Below are positions 22,901 to 34,900 of a stretch of 64,000 nt of DNA, in pieces. The position numbers and the translations under genes are program-made. Position 1 is the stretch's first letter; the number at the start of each line of letters is the position of its first letter. The stretch spans positions 12,460,373 to 12,524,372 of the forward strand of contig CM038471.1 in the NCBI GenBank assembly GCA_021464415.1, read 5' to 3'. A model generated the notes under the pieces. It had not been told where the DNA came from. It saw only the letters and a list, made by a program, of their open reading frames with translations, and searched no databases. The stretch is from Lonicera japonica. Lineage: Eukaryota > Streptophyta > Magnoliopsida > Dipsacales > Caprifoliaceae.

Positions 22901-25900
22901 AATACAATACTCACTCGTCCTGCAGCAAAAAACCCCATTCATGTGATGGAGATTGAAGATGTGGGTGATGAAGGAGGGGCATGGGAAGCAAGTAGTGTAT
23001 GGCAGGATGTAAGGGAGGGTGTTATTTTTAGTTTGGAAGAAGGGAATGATGTAATCTCAGAAGATCAATTATCCTCCGAAGATGAGCAAGAGTCAAGCTA
23101 TGTATTCGATAAAGATGCAAGTACGAGTGAATGGTTGGTTAGATTATTTGAGGAAGCAGGAGAAAACCGTGAAGGATGTATGTCACCAAGTAATTCTGAC
23201 CTTGAGACCACAGCCAAGTTTTCAACGGAGGTAAACACTAAATTACCTAGTAAATTGCTGGGCACAAAGGTACATTCTGAACTTTCTCATAAAAATCTTT
23301 CGTATTCACTCTCTCGTATTAATGCTTCAACATCAAATTCATATTGTTCATCTCCTTCTACTCTTTCTTCTCCAACGTTGGGGTCGGATATCGTAGTGTA
23401 TCATAGGAGAAACCCATTATTTTCTGAAAAAACAGTGGAACCTCATGAATCACCTAAGTTGTATAAATGCATAAAAAATCCAAGGTTGGAGGAGGGGTTA
23501 GAGGGTCTAAGTAACTGTTGTTTGGTACCCACTTGTTGCAATGGTCTAAATACACAAAGTCAATTAATTGTTGAGCACCATAATGATTTAAATAAATCTG
23601 TTTCTGGAATTAGGACAATTCCTCAGTCAGTCCCTAATTTAGCCTCAGAAAACAGAAGGATGATGGGTTTGAGTGAGGAGGAGTGGCAGAAATTCAATGC
23701 AATACTTAGCAAAATGGGTATGACGCTGGTACCCATTAAGAATAGGACTAATAGAAGAGAAGTGGGGGAGAAAAATTCTAGTAGAAAGGGGGTGAGAGAA
23801 CTAAAAAATTTGAGATGCGATATTAACTATGAAAAGGGGAGAGGGTCGAGTTATAAAAGTAGGGTAATGGCTGGTAATAAATGAAGATATTATCATGGAA
23901 CGTGCGGGGGTTGGGGTCGAGGAGTAAAAGAAGAAATATAAAGGAAAGTATTTGTAGAGAAAAACCAGATGTGGTTATTCTCCAAGAAACAAAAAAAGAA
24001 AAAATCAATTGGGCAGTGGTGGGAGTTGTATGGGGAGTTAGATTTAAAGATTGGGCGTTTCTACCTTCGGTAGGTAGATCGGGAGGTATTTTAATCATTT
24101 GGGATGTAAGAGAACTTAAGGCTGAGGAATGTATCCTGGGAAATTTCTCAATATCAATTAGGTTCTCACCATCTCACGGGGAGAATTGGTGGCTAACAGG
24201 AGTGTATGGTCCGTGTAGATATAGAGAACGTGGGGAATTTTGGGAAGAGTTGGCGAGTCTATATGGGTTATGTGGGGATAATTGGTGTCTTGGAGGGGAT
24301 TTTAATGTAGTTAGATTTCCTTCGGAAAAGAAAGGGGAGGGGGTTAATAGAATATCGAAAAGCATGAGGGATTTTGATGCCTTCATTAACGAAATAAATC
24401 TAAGAGATCCAAGATTATGCAATGTTGAGTTTACATGGTCAAATGGGAGATCTCACTCTAGATTAGATCGTTTTCTTTTCACTACAGGGTGGGAGGATTC
24501 ATATATGTCGGTGAGGCAGGAGGCCCTTATTAGAATTGAATCAGATCATTTTCCATTAGTGCTTGACACTAATCCTTTCAAATGGGGGCCATCGCCGTTT
24601 AGGTTTGAAAATATGTGGTTGACAAATAAGGAGTTTTTAGGAAAATTAAGGAAATGGTGGGAGGATAGTGAGGTACATGGGTGGGCGGGTCACAAATTCA
24701 TCAAAAAATTAGAGCAAGTGAAACATAAGGTTAAGAAGTGGAATATAGAAGTGTTTGGGGATGTGAGAATGCAGAAAGGTAGAATTTTGGATAGGATTCA
24801 AGAAATTGATAAAGAGGAAACAAGAGGAATTCTAGGAGAAGGCTTGATTAGGGAGAGGAGGGAGTTGAGAGAAAAATTTGGGGATTTAGTTTTGAAAGAG
24901 GAAATTTCGTGGAACCAAAAAGCTAAAGTGCGAGGAGTGAGAGAGTGGGATGGCAATTCTAAACTCTTTCATAGAGTGGTAAATAGTAAGAAAGTGAATA
25001 AAATCATTTCTAAACTTGAAAGAGATGATGGTTCCATTGTGGATTCTGAAAATGAAATCGTGAATGAGATTGTAAACTACTTTAAAAAGTTGTACACCAA
25101 GAGAGATAGATGTAGTATGGGACTTGTAGGAATTGATTGGAACCCAATCGGACTGGAGAGCAAGGGTTGGCTCGAAAGACCGTTCGAAGAAAATGAGATT
25201 AAGGCTGCAATTGATGCCTGTGAGGGAGACAAAGCACCGGGCCCAGATGGTTTCACCATTGAGGTTTTCAAAAAGGGGTGGGAGATTATTAAGGAAGATA
25301 TTCTTGGGGTCTTTAATGAATTTTTTGAAAATGGAATAGTGAATGTGTGCACCAACTCCACATATATTTGTCTAATCCCAAAGAAGCTATCTTCTCTCAA
25401 ACTTAAAGACTATAGACCGATTAGCCTTGTCACAAGTTTATACAAAATCCTGGCTAAAGTCTTGGCATTGAGATTGAGAGAGGTAATAGGTGATACGGTA
25501 GGATTATCACAAGGGGCATTTGTTAAAGGACGTCAAATCCTTGATCTTGTATTGATTGCTAATGAAAGTGTAGAGGAGTACCGGGTCAAGAAGAAAGAAG
25601 GTGTGGTCTTTAAAATAGATTTTGAAAAGCATACGATCACGTGGAATGGGATTTCATAGATCATGTGCTTGAAAATAAGGGCTTTGGGTTTAGATGGAGG
25701 AAATGGATTAAGGGCTGCCTTTCCTCTGCTAATTTTTCGGTTATGGTTAATGGTAAACCGAGGGGTATTTTCAACGCATCGAGGGGCATTAGGCAAGGTG
25801 ATCCGCTTTCACCTTTTATTTTTGTCTTAGTAGCAGACGTTCTTAATAGGTTAGTGGTGAAAGCAAGGGAAGTGGGTATTATTGAGGGTTTCGAGATAGG

Positions 25901-28900
25901 TAGGGATAGAGTTAAACTTTCACACCTACAGTTCGCCGATGATACCATTTTCTTCCTTTCAAAAGATGAAAGAAAACTTAAAAATTTGATTGACATTTTG
26001 GACATATTTGGGCTAGTTTCGGGGCTTAACATCAATTTATCCAAAAGTGTGTTAGCAGGTATCAATGTGAAGGAAGTAGATATGATGTCGTTGGCGAGAA
26101 CAGCAGGTTGTGAATTGGGGTCGTGGCCAATGTCCTATCTTGGGATGCCTCTTGGAGACAACCCTTGTCGAGTCGAGTTTTGGGGTCCGGTAGTTGAAAA
26201 AATTTCAAATAGATTACAGGGTTGGTTAAAAGGATGTCTTTCGAGGGGAGGTAGGTTAACTTTGATTCAGTCGGTCCTTGAAAGCATTCCAATTTATTAC
26301 CTCTCTCTTTTCAAAATGCCAATTACGGTGTGTAATACTATTGAAAAACTAATGAGGAATTTTTTTTGGGAAGGATTCGGGGAGGGAACTTGTGATCATT
26401 TATTGAATTGGGATTTGGTGTCTAAAAGTAAAGATAAAGGGGGATTGGGCATCGGTAACATTGCTAAGAAAAATGAAGCTTTATTAGGGAAATGGCTTTG
26501 GAGATTTCCCATTGAACAAAATTCATTGTGGTGCTCAATAATTAAAAGTAAGTATGGACTCCATGAAAATGGGTGGGATGCAAACATGGTTACTAATGGC
26601 ACTCATAGGAATCCTTGGAAAGCCATTTCTAGTGGCATGGTTAAATTTAAATCATTTATTCAACTTAAAGTGGGTATGGGTAATTCCATTAGGTTTTGGG
26701 AAGATATATGGGTTGGGGATTCTACTCTTGCTTCTCTTTTTCCCCGGTTATATAGAATTTCTCGAAACACAAATAGTGTCATAGCATCAATCATTCGTTG
26801 GAATTCTATTGATTCTTTCTCATGGGACTTAGAATTTCGCAGAAATTTAAATGATAGGGAAATTGGGGACTTTTTGGAATTGTTAGATTTGGTTTCTAAT
26901 TCTCAAGTTTCTAGATTCGAAAGAGATTATAGATTGTGGATGGGGGAAAAGTCGGGTATATTCTCTTGCAAATCGTTCTTTCACTTGCTCACCAATTCGC
27001 CATTGGATCCTATCTTTGTGCCCATAATTTTATTTGGAAAGTTGGTATTCCTCCGAAGGTGAAAGTTTTTGCTTGGCTGGCCTCTTGGAAAAGAGTTAAT
27101 ACTTGTGACTTACTCCAAAAAAAGAGGCCAAATCTGGTCATTTCTCCTTCTTGGTGTACTCTTTGCAAAAAGGGAGGTGAGAGTATCGATCATGTGTTAG
27201 TTCACTGCAGTTTATCCAGTTATATGTGGAGTAAGGCGAGGGAGGAATTCGGAGTTATTGGAGCCTTGCCTGGATCATGGCATGATTTATTAGGCTTGGA
27301 TTGGCAGTTTAGTGGAAATAAGAAGAAATCAAAATTGTTATGGAGATGTTGTTGCTTAGCATTAGCTTGGGGAATTTGGCATGAAAGAAACGCTAGAATA
27401 TTTGAAGATAAATATTGCGAAGCCGGTGAAGTATGGTTTAATATCAAGCAGTTAGCATCATTTTGGGCCATCTCTTCGAAACTGTTCGGATCTTTATCGG
27501 TCTCAGATTTATGTGGGAATTGGAACGCAGCTATCCTGTAGTAGCCTTGTTTATGGCTTCATCTTTTCACTGTTGTTTGGTTTTTTGTAACGTTTGGATT
27601 TTTGTAGCCTTTTCATATTTCTTGAGGGGCTTTGGTGGACTACTGGTTCACTAAAGATGTAATCTATGTTGTATTGCTTTATTTATTTTTTAATAAAAGC
27701 GTTTTGTTTCTGATCAAAAAATATTATTTTGGCAATATGGCTACCCTTATTGGTAATCCACGATCAACTTCCTTGCTGCCCTGAGATGTCCTGAACCACT
27801 AGACGTTAGGGGCATATTTGCCAAACTTCCATCATCACTATGATCATAGTATGAATAGTTTTTTGAAATTGTTAATATAACATCAAGTTTTTATTACACC
27901 CACTTCTGGTTTGAATTTCATGTTTAAAATTTGTGGAGAGGATGTATATACTCATTATAAGTGGGATCATCATCTCACCAAGTTTCATAAAAAATTTCTT
28001 CCGTTTAGCCTTGAAATGGACCCCATTGATGGAAATCGGACCAAATGCGCATTTGGAGAGAAGGCAAGTCTATATTTTCTCCCCAACTTTTTTTCTTCAC
28101 ATTATTTGAAGCGACCCAGTTGGTATTTATTGTTGAAATTGTTGCTCCCTTTGTTAATTGTGTTTCAATATTTTATTTTATGGGGGGCAGGGAGTCTTAC
28201 CAGTTCATGCATACAAGACCATGGCAAAAAGTTGCTGATTTCTACTCCAATGTGGTCAATTATCACATGTCGCTGCCTCGATTATTCGGAATTGAGGTGG
28301 GTTCACTGGCATAATTTTTCAATTTCAAGGAAACTTTACTTGTTAATGTCATAAGTTATGGAAGACATATAAAAAGTCAAGTATTGGTAGTATCTTCCAT
28401 CTTACCCTTAAAAAATAGTCTTCAATCCAATCTTCTAAGACACAGTAGGAGGGGGCCTAGCGAATAGGTGGGGGACTAGGGGTCTAGGCTTGGAAACATA
28501 TTTTTGTTTATTTATATTTTAAAAATGGGTCATGTTAACGTGTGCCCTAAGGGCACATGTTAAGTACCCATTTTTGGAAATAATTAACTCCCAACATGCA
28601 TTAAATATGTCATAGATTCTCATACAAGATTTCATTATTTCCATTTATAGTAGCTTTAACATGTGCCCTAGGGCACATGTTATCATTTTCCTTTAAAAAT
28701 ATAATATTAAGAAAATCTTACTGTGCTTTTAAAAAGGATTAACAATTTATCGAACAAATATTCTAAAAATTCAAACAGGACAAAAGTAATTTGCTTTTTT
28801 TTTTTTTTAAAAAAGGAGTGAAAAACTCAATTAGTTTGTCGAATCGCTATCCCTCCAGACTATGCAGCTGCCTAGCTAGGTTAAACGTCGGACCAAAGCC

Positions 28901-31900
28901 AAGTGCTTAGGTGGGCAAAATCAGCCCTAGGCAGGGATTTTTGGAGCACTAATTCAATCTCAGTCCTTCAATCCTTTTTCCCTTGTACATTTTTAGGAAT
29001 CAGGAACCATTCTCCCTTGTTATTTACTAGTTGTAAGCGTGCCAGAGTCACTATCAACCGTTAAAAAAGCATCTTGCATTCCCACCCTTAAGAAGAGGTA
29101 TTTAAATCCTTGAAAAAGCATATTGCATCTCAACCAGTCAACCACTTTATATTTTTTATAACTTATACATTTTTAGGATTCTAAAATCATTCTCCCTAAT
29201 TATATAGATATATGTATATATCTTTTGGGAGCAGTTAGTGTGCAAGTTGTACTTGGCTGTTGCTTCTTTAATGCCTGAGATAAATGTCAATTAGATGAAA
29301 TGAACATAAGCATTATGTTTTTTTTCATTTTTGGCATTTTTCATTACAACAGCGACTGTACTGGGCATGCTTCAATGCCTGTTCAAATGGTGAATATCAT
29401 AGTTTTTAAGTAGGTTGTTGGTTTTACCAATGGGGTTTATTCTAGTTTTCATCCATTTTGGGCCACGCATAAATAAGAATTGTGGAAAAAACAAGAAAAC
29501 GTCTTGAGAGAATATTTGCCTAACTCTACAGCTTAAGTCATTGCATGTTATTGAAGCTTATACATCATTGGCTTAAGGTGGGAGACCCCTTTTTTAGGTC
29601 TATTTTTATTTTTTCTATCTTCCAATTGGAGAGCAGAGGCTGCACTATTGCAAAATCTTGAGTGATGGAGAAGTGTTACTTATCTGGTTGAGATGGATAA
29701 TTGAGATAACAATGACAGTCGTCTTTATTATCACTCAATAAGATTTACCAGTTTAGTGATGAGGCATTCTCAGTTGCTAAGAGAACAGCCTTCCCTTTTG
29801 ACGGACCAGGATTAGAGAATTTATATTTACGTTTCCTCAGGATCTCAAGCTATGTAGGCTGAAGAGATTTGCAGAGCCGTACTAATGCATTATATATCAC
29901 AATAACATGACCCATTGGGGATATAGTGGATATGTAGAACTGTAGAAGGTTGAGTTTAGAATGAGGGTTTGAGTGATCTTTGTATTTGAATTCCAAGAAA
30001 GAAGATCTGATTTCTCATTGAAGAATTTAGGTAATGAATCTTGGAGTTCCTGGCTTCCCAATTTTGTCAATTTGTGCTGTAAGACCATTTTTTGTTTAAT
30101 ATATATTTCTGGAGGGAATCTTAGCTGAGATGGATAAAGAAGGTGCCACAACCAGTTCTACTGAAGTGCATAGTTGAATCTCACTTACGTGGATTTGATT
30201 GAAAGGGCCATGATTTTCTTGACAAATAAATAGATCTATAATAGAAGAAAAACCATTTAGGGGAGAGAAGACGTGCAACTTGCCATGTACGAGGATACCT
30301 TCCAAAAAACCATACCTGTGAAGGGCACATTGAAAAGCTCTACAAACCTAAGGAGAAATCCCCCAAGTCTAAAGAATCGAAAATGGTGGTTGGAAAATTA
30401 TCTGTGAACCAAACAAATTAACAAACTCAATGGCAGCAATAAATCTCGAAGCGGGGATTCTTTCCCTTCAAAATATCTGATGTTTCTCTCCTCCCAAATT
30501 TACCAAGGAATGGATAAAAGGATCAGTATCTTACACCTTTTTCATTAATTTTCTCATAAATCTTCGGGGACCATTATGATGATTGGGACCTGTTTGGGAG
30601 AGTTTGGAGACAGCTATCCACACAAGTTTTTTTTGTGTCTTTTATGACAATTAGGTTACATCCCAGATTAAGGATATTGTAGCATTAGGCATTTATTATG
30701 GTTGATCACATTTCCTTATCTCTAAATCTAAGTATTTATTAATATTATGTTATGTAAAAGAAAAATCACCTTGTCTAAAGCCTCCCAATTGTTAGGTATT
30801 TACGATTCCGATTCTTCGACGACTCCTACTGAGTGCATATATGACTGCGGATTAGTGAATGAAAGAAAAGGGGATCAGCTTGTCTAAAGACTCTCAATTG
30901 TTAGTTAAAACGAAAATCAGGGGACCACTTCATTAATGAGCACTGAGAAATATGATGGGTTCTCTAGAGGCAATAGAAAGAGCTGGATTTGGTTGGAGTT
31001 TTCCCTCAAAGGTGGCATGACTTCTTGTTGATTGATTGGTTCTCTAGAGGCAATAGAAAGAGATTTAAACATCTTTGGAGATGTCTTGTGATGAGTATAG
31101 CATGGGGTGTTTGGCTGGAAAGGAAATCAAGAACATTCGAAGGCAGAGGCACTGATAAAGAAGAGCTATGGGATCTAGTAAAGTTCAGAGCATCTATTTG
31201 GGCTTCAGCTTCCTCTAGCTTTAGAGGATATTATGCTTCTGATATTAATAATAATTGGGCGAGAAATTCTGTTTTAATTCTCTATCTTGCTCTAAGAGCT
31301 GTTTAGGGAATTTGTTTTTTGGTCTTTTGGAGTTGGGATTTTATTTTTCTGTATTTTCTGATTCTCCTCCTCTTTTTTTATTTGATAGAGGACTTCTTCT
31401 CCTCTTGTTGTCTTCTTTCGTACATTCTTTCTTTGCAATTAAATTTTAGTTTAGTATAAAAAAAAGAAAGAAAAAGAAAGCGCCAACGCCACTTACCTAG
31501 GAGAGCTTTATTTTGCATCATTAGATTACCTATTCCCAGTCCACCTTTGGATTTTGGTTTTGTTACTTCAGTCCAATTCACCAAATGGACCCTCTTTTCC
31601 TCTCCGCTTGGTTCCCACAATTGATGATGATTTTAATGGAAATTGTTGAAGTGGTCTTTTGTTGGAAACTTTTTTTTTTCTTTTTTTTTCCCTCATTTTA
31701 AGTAGTTGGTTAGTTGTCTAGGAAAAGATTAAGTCCAAATCAAAAAATGGTTTGCAAGATAACATGGATGGATGAAATGGTGCAACTAAATGTAGTTTGA
31801 TACTTTAGAGCTCTGTGACTTGGTTCAATCGGTTCCTTTTTAATGTGAGCATGATCTCGGGGGTGATCATTTATGTCTATATAATGCAACTTAGTTTGAT

Positions 31901-34900
31901 GAAATATGGTGGGAAGGTATGTATTTTCTTGTCGAGGGGAGGCTTTAATCTCACCCCCTTTGCATGCGTATAGTGTAGTTGTAGTGTTTTCGAGGAGCCA
32001 AGAATTGTTGTAATAAGCTAAAGAGAAGGGAAAATCACATGTGAACCATACTTTGAATGGAAAGAATAATACCCAGCATGAGAATCTGTACCTTATTTAA
32101 TGCATGTTGGGATTTAATTCTTTCTATTTATAGGTGCTTAACATGTGCCCTTGGGGCACACGTTAACATGACCCAAAGAAAATATACACAGTTTGATGAG
32201 ATCTTTACGAATTTGAGGCATTCATAAGGATGCATTCTCAAGATGGTTTTTGTATTTCTTCAGAGTACAGAATTGACCAATTGGGCATTAATAGTGAGGA
32301 CGGCTGATCATGTATGAAGATGAGAAGAGCTTTTGTTAGAAAGCCATTCACATGCACCATAGGGTCTTCTGTGAAACCCATCTTAACTTTTAATTGGCAT
32401 TTTTGGATGCCTTATCAAATTTGAGTTTGTCACAGTGATTAGATCAAAGATGGCAATGGGTGAAATCCACTATTTGTATTGGTTGATCTTAGAGTCAATG
32501 TTTCTATGAAGGATAGAATATTCTTTGGAGAGAGATTTTATTTTTCTTCTCTCATTATGCAATTACTTAATACATATTGTATAAAAAATGCTAGTGGAAT
32601 CATCATTTTTTTCAGTGAGAGCATGGAACCATCATATGATTCCGCAATCCCGAGACGATGGTAGGCCCACTCAATTACATTAATTAATCTTCAAATTGCA
32701 GTAAGTACTCTAATAATTAATGAATTTAAATGAAATTTATGTAATATGCACCAAGACAAGTAATGATCCACTATTTATGTTGCGCAGCTGATGCAAATCG
32801 GGATGGTAATGGTACCACAGACGATTTTAGGAAAATCTGTGAAAACCCTCATATGGACTTGTTGATTCTACGCAAGATTCCAAGAATACTAAGAGCAAAT
32901 GCTTCTTTAATCTTGTTGACTCTTAGAATACCCAAGAAAATTGGAAAATAAACCGAAGTCTTGATTCCTTGGAATACAGAGAAGAATACCAATGACACAG
33001 CTCACATGAGTAGTACATAAATAAAATCGATCCCCTCCACCTTCATGTTATTAGTAGGTTTTAAAAGTAAGAGACTGAGACCTTCCTCTCTCTTTCCTTT
33101 AAAAAAAAAAAATCCTACAACAACTAAAATTCTGAAGTCCTGCATAATAAAATAAGCCTCAAATTAATTGAAAATAGAATTACATCAAAATAATAAAATA
33201 GCAAAACAGTAAAACTCTGATTTGTATCCATAATTGATTCAGGTTATAGGCTATTTGGTATCTCTTCGTAGACTACAATGTCAACATTGTTAGCTCAGTG
33301 CAGACAGGGCACGAGTTGAAGGCTTAGATATGGTAGAATTAGACGTTTATAAATCTTTGCTCTTTAACAAATCATTTCATGTGGATGTTTTATGATTGTC
33401 ATTAATAGACTTATTAGAGAACTTTCTTCACAGAGATCTCCTATTCATCATGATGCTGACATAGAGGCTTTTAATAAATGGGAATTGGTGGATGCTCCGA
33501 CTAATGGGAAGGCCGGAAGGTGGGCAAGAGTTACGTTTAAGATAGTCCTGTCATATCATGGGGCTTCTTTCGATGGGTGGCAAAAGCAACCTGGCCTCAA
33601 CACTGTTCAAGGGTTTGTCTTGACTTTTATATCTTCGTCAATATACTTGTAGTACATATTAGAATAGTACACATGATATTCATCTCCCATTTGAGTGATA
33701 TATACCGCATGAGGATTTTAGCTACACCTTGGTGATGTGTAATACTTTTCCATATTCTACTTGATAAATGAAATAAGGGTGTGTTTGGATGCAGTGAATT
33801 GGAATTCTAATTCTATACAAATGGGATTCACTGGAACCCAATTCCAAATCCCTAAAATTCCAATTCCTGTTGATTGGTTCACTACTGGAATTCATTTGAA
33901 ATTCTAAAGTCTATCATCTATATCCTCAACTATGACTTATTTCAATGTACAGTGGAGACGTCTTCAATTGCATTGGGAGGAAGTATGGAGAGTAACAGTA
34001 GGCTACGACTCTCCCTTCGGCCGTGAATTCCAAGTGAAAACTCTACTTTACTTGCGGAATTAGTTTTTGTGGAATTGTGATTCTTGGAATTATGATTCAA
34101 TTCTAAATCCAAGGTCATTATTGCATCTAGACAAGAAAAATTGGAATTGAGGTTCCCAGTTCCAGTTCTGAGACTAGGAATTGGTTTGCCAAACACACCA
34201 TAATAAACAAAGCTGAATTGAATCGTTGAAGTTCTCTCATCTTCTCTTTCTAGTTTTGATTCTTCATTTATTATTTCTGAATTTCTTGTGTATTCAGCAT
34301 AGTTGAAACATCGTTGGGAAAATTTGTTGACGAGAAGAAAGCGGAACTGTTACAAGAGAAAGGTCTACCAATAGAAGGCTGTGCTACAGTTGCTGGCCGC
34401 ACTGACAAGGGAGTGACAGCTTTCCAACAAGTTTGTTCTTTTTGTATGTTATAACCTCATGCTCGCCTAATACGCTATTTCTTTTCTCTTTTATACATGT
34501 CATTAGTGTAACGACCCGCATCCCACGTTGGTAGTGTAATGGATCCTTTACTTATATGTTGGTTCAAGGAAGCTAAAATATAACTTGGGCTAGCCATTTT
34601 GGGAGAGGACCGGGTGGTTCCAATTAGTCCAATAATTGTGCTTATGTGAGCTGAGAAAATATATTACAACAATTGAAACGAAACTAATTAAAAATCACAC
34701 GTGTTTCTACCATGTTCTCTTTTCTTCTCTTCCTACGTTATCTTTGTAAAGGTATAGAAAATGGAAATATTATTGGTCTGTATATATGCGCTAGAACCAT
34801 CTCTCCAAATGCTTAAGCTGTCTGTTAGTGGTCCAACAATATATGCCACGCTCTACAACACTTCCCTCACATGCAACCCCCATTCGCACATGTAGCGACA

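Larger units (their letters stand above)
20552..27719 (+). mobile_element. LINE (plant L1 type), apparently full length, in intron 1
   Basis: The element is bounded by a direct repeat AATATTATTTTGGC (20538-20551 and 27720-27733), a typical LINE target duplication, and ends in a short A-run after TTTCTGATCAAAA. A C-rich, ACCATC-rich 5' leader (20552-21152) precedes ORF1 (21153-23884) and ORF2 (from 23881). The 3' untranslated region (27542-27719) contains AATAAAAG. The target duplication is identical at both ends, which points to a fairly recent insertion, yet both reading frames carry frameshifts. It lies in the same orientation as the host gene, inside its first intron. Confidence 0.9.

Noticed and set aside
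34430..34440. Donor GTTTGT as the end of exon 4
   Set aside because: Using GTATGT a few bases later keeps the conserved VCSFY segment and the reading phase with exon 5.
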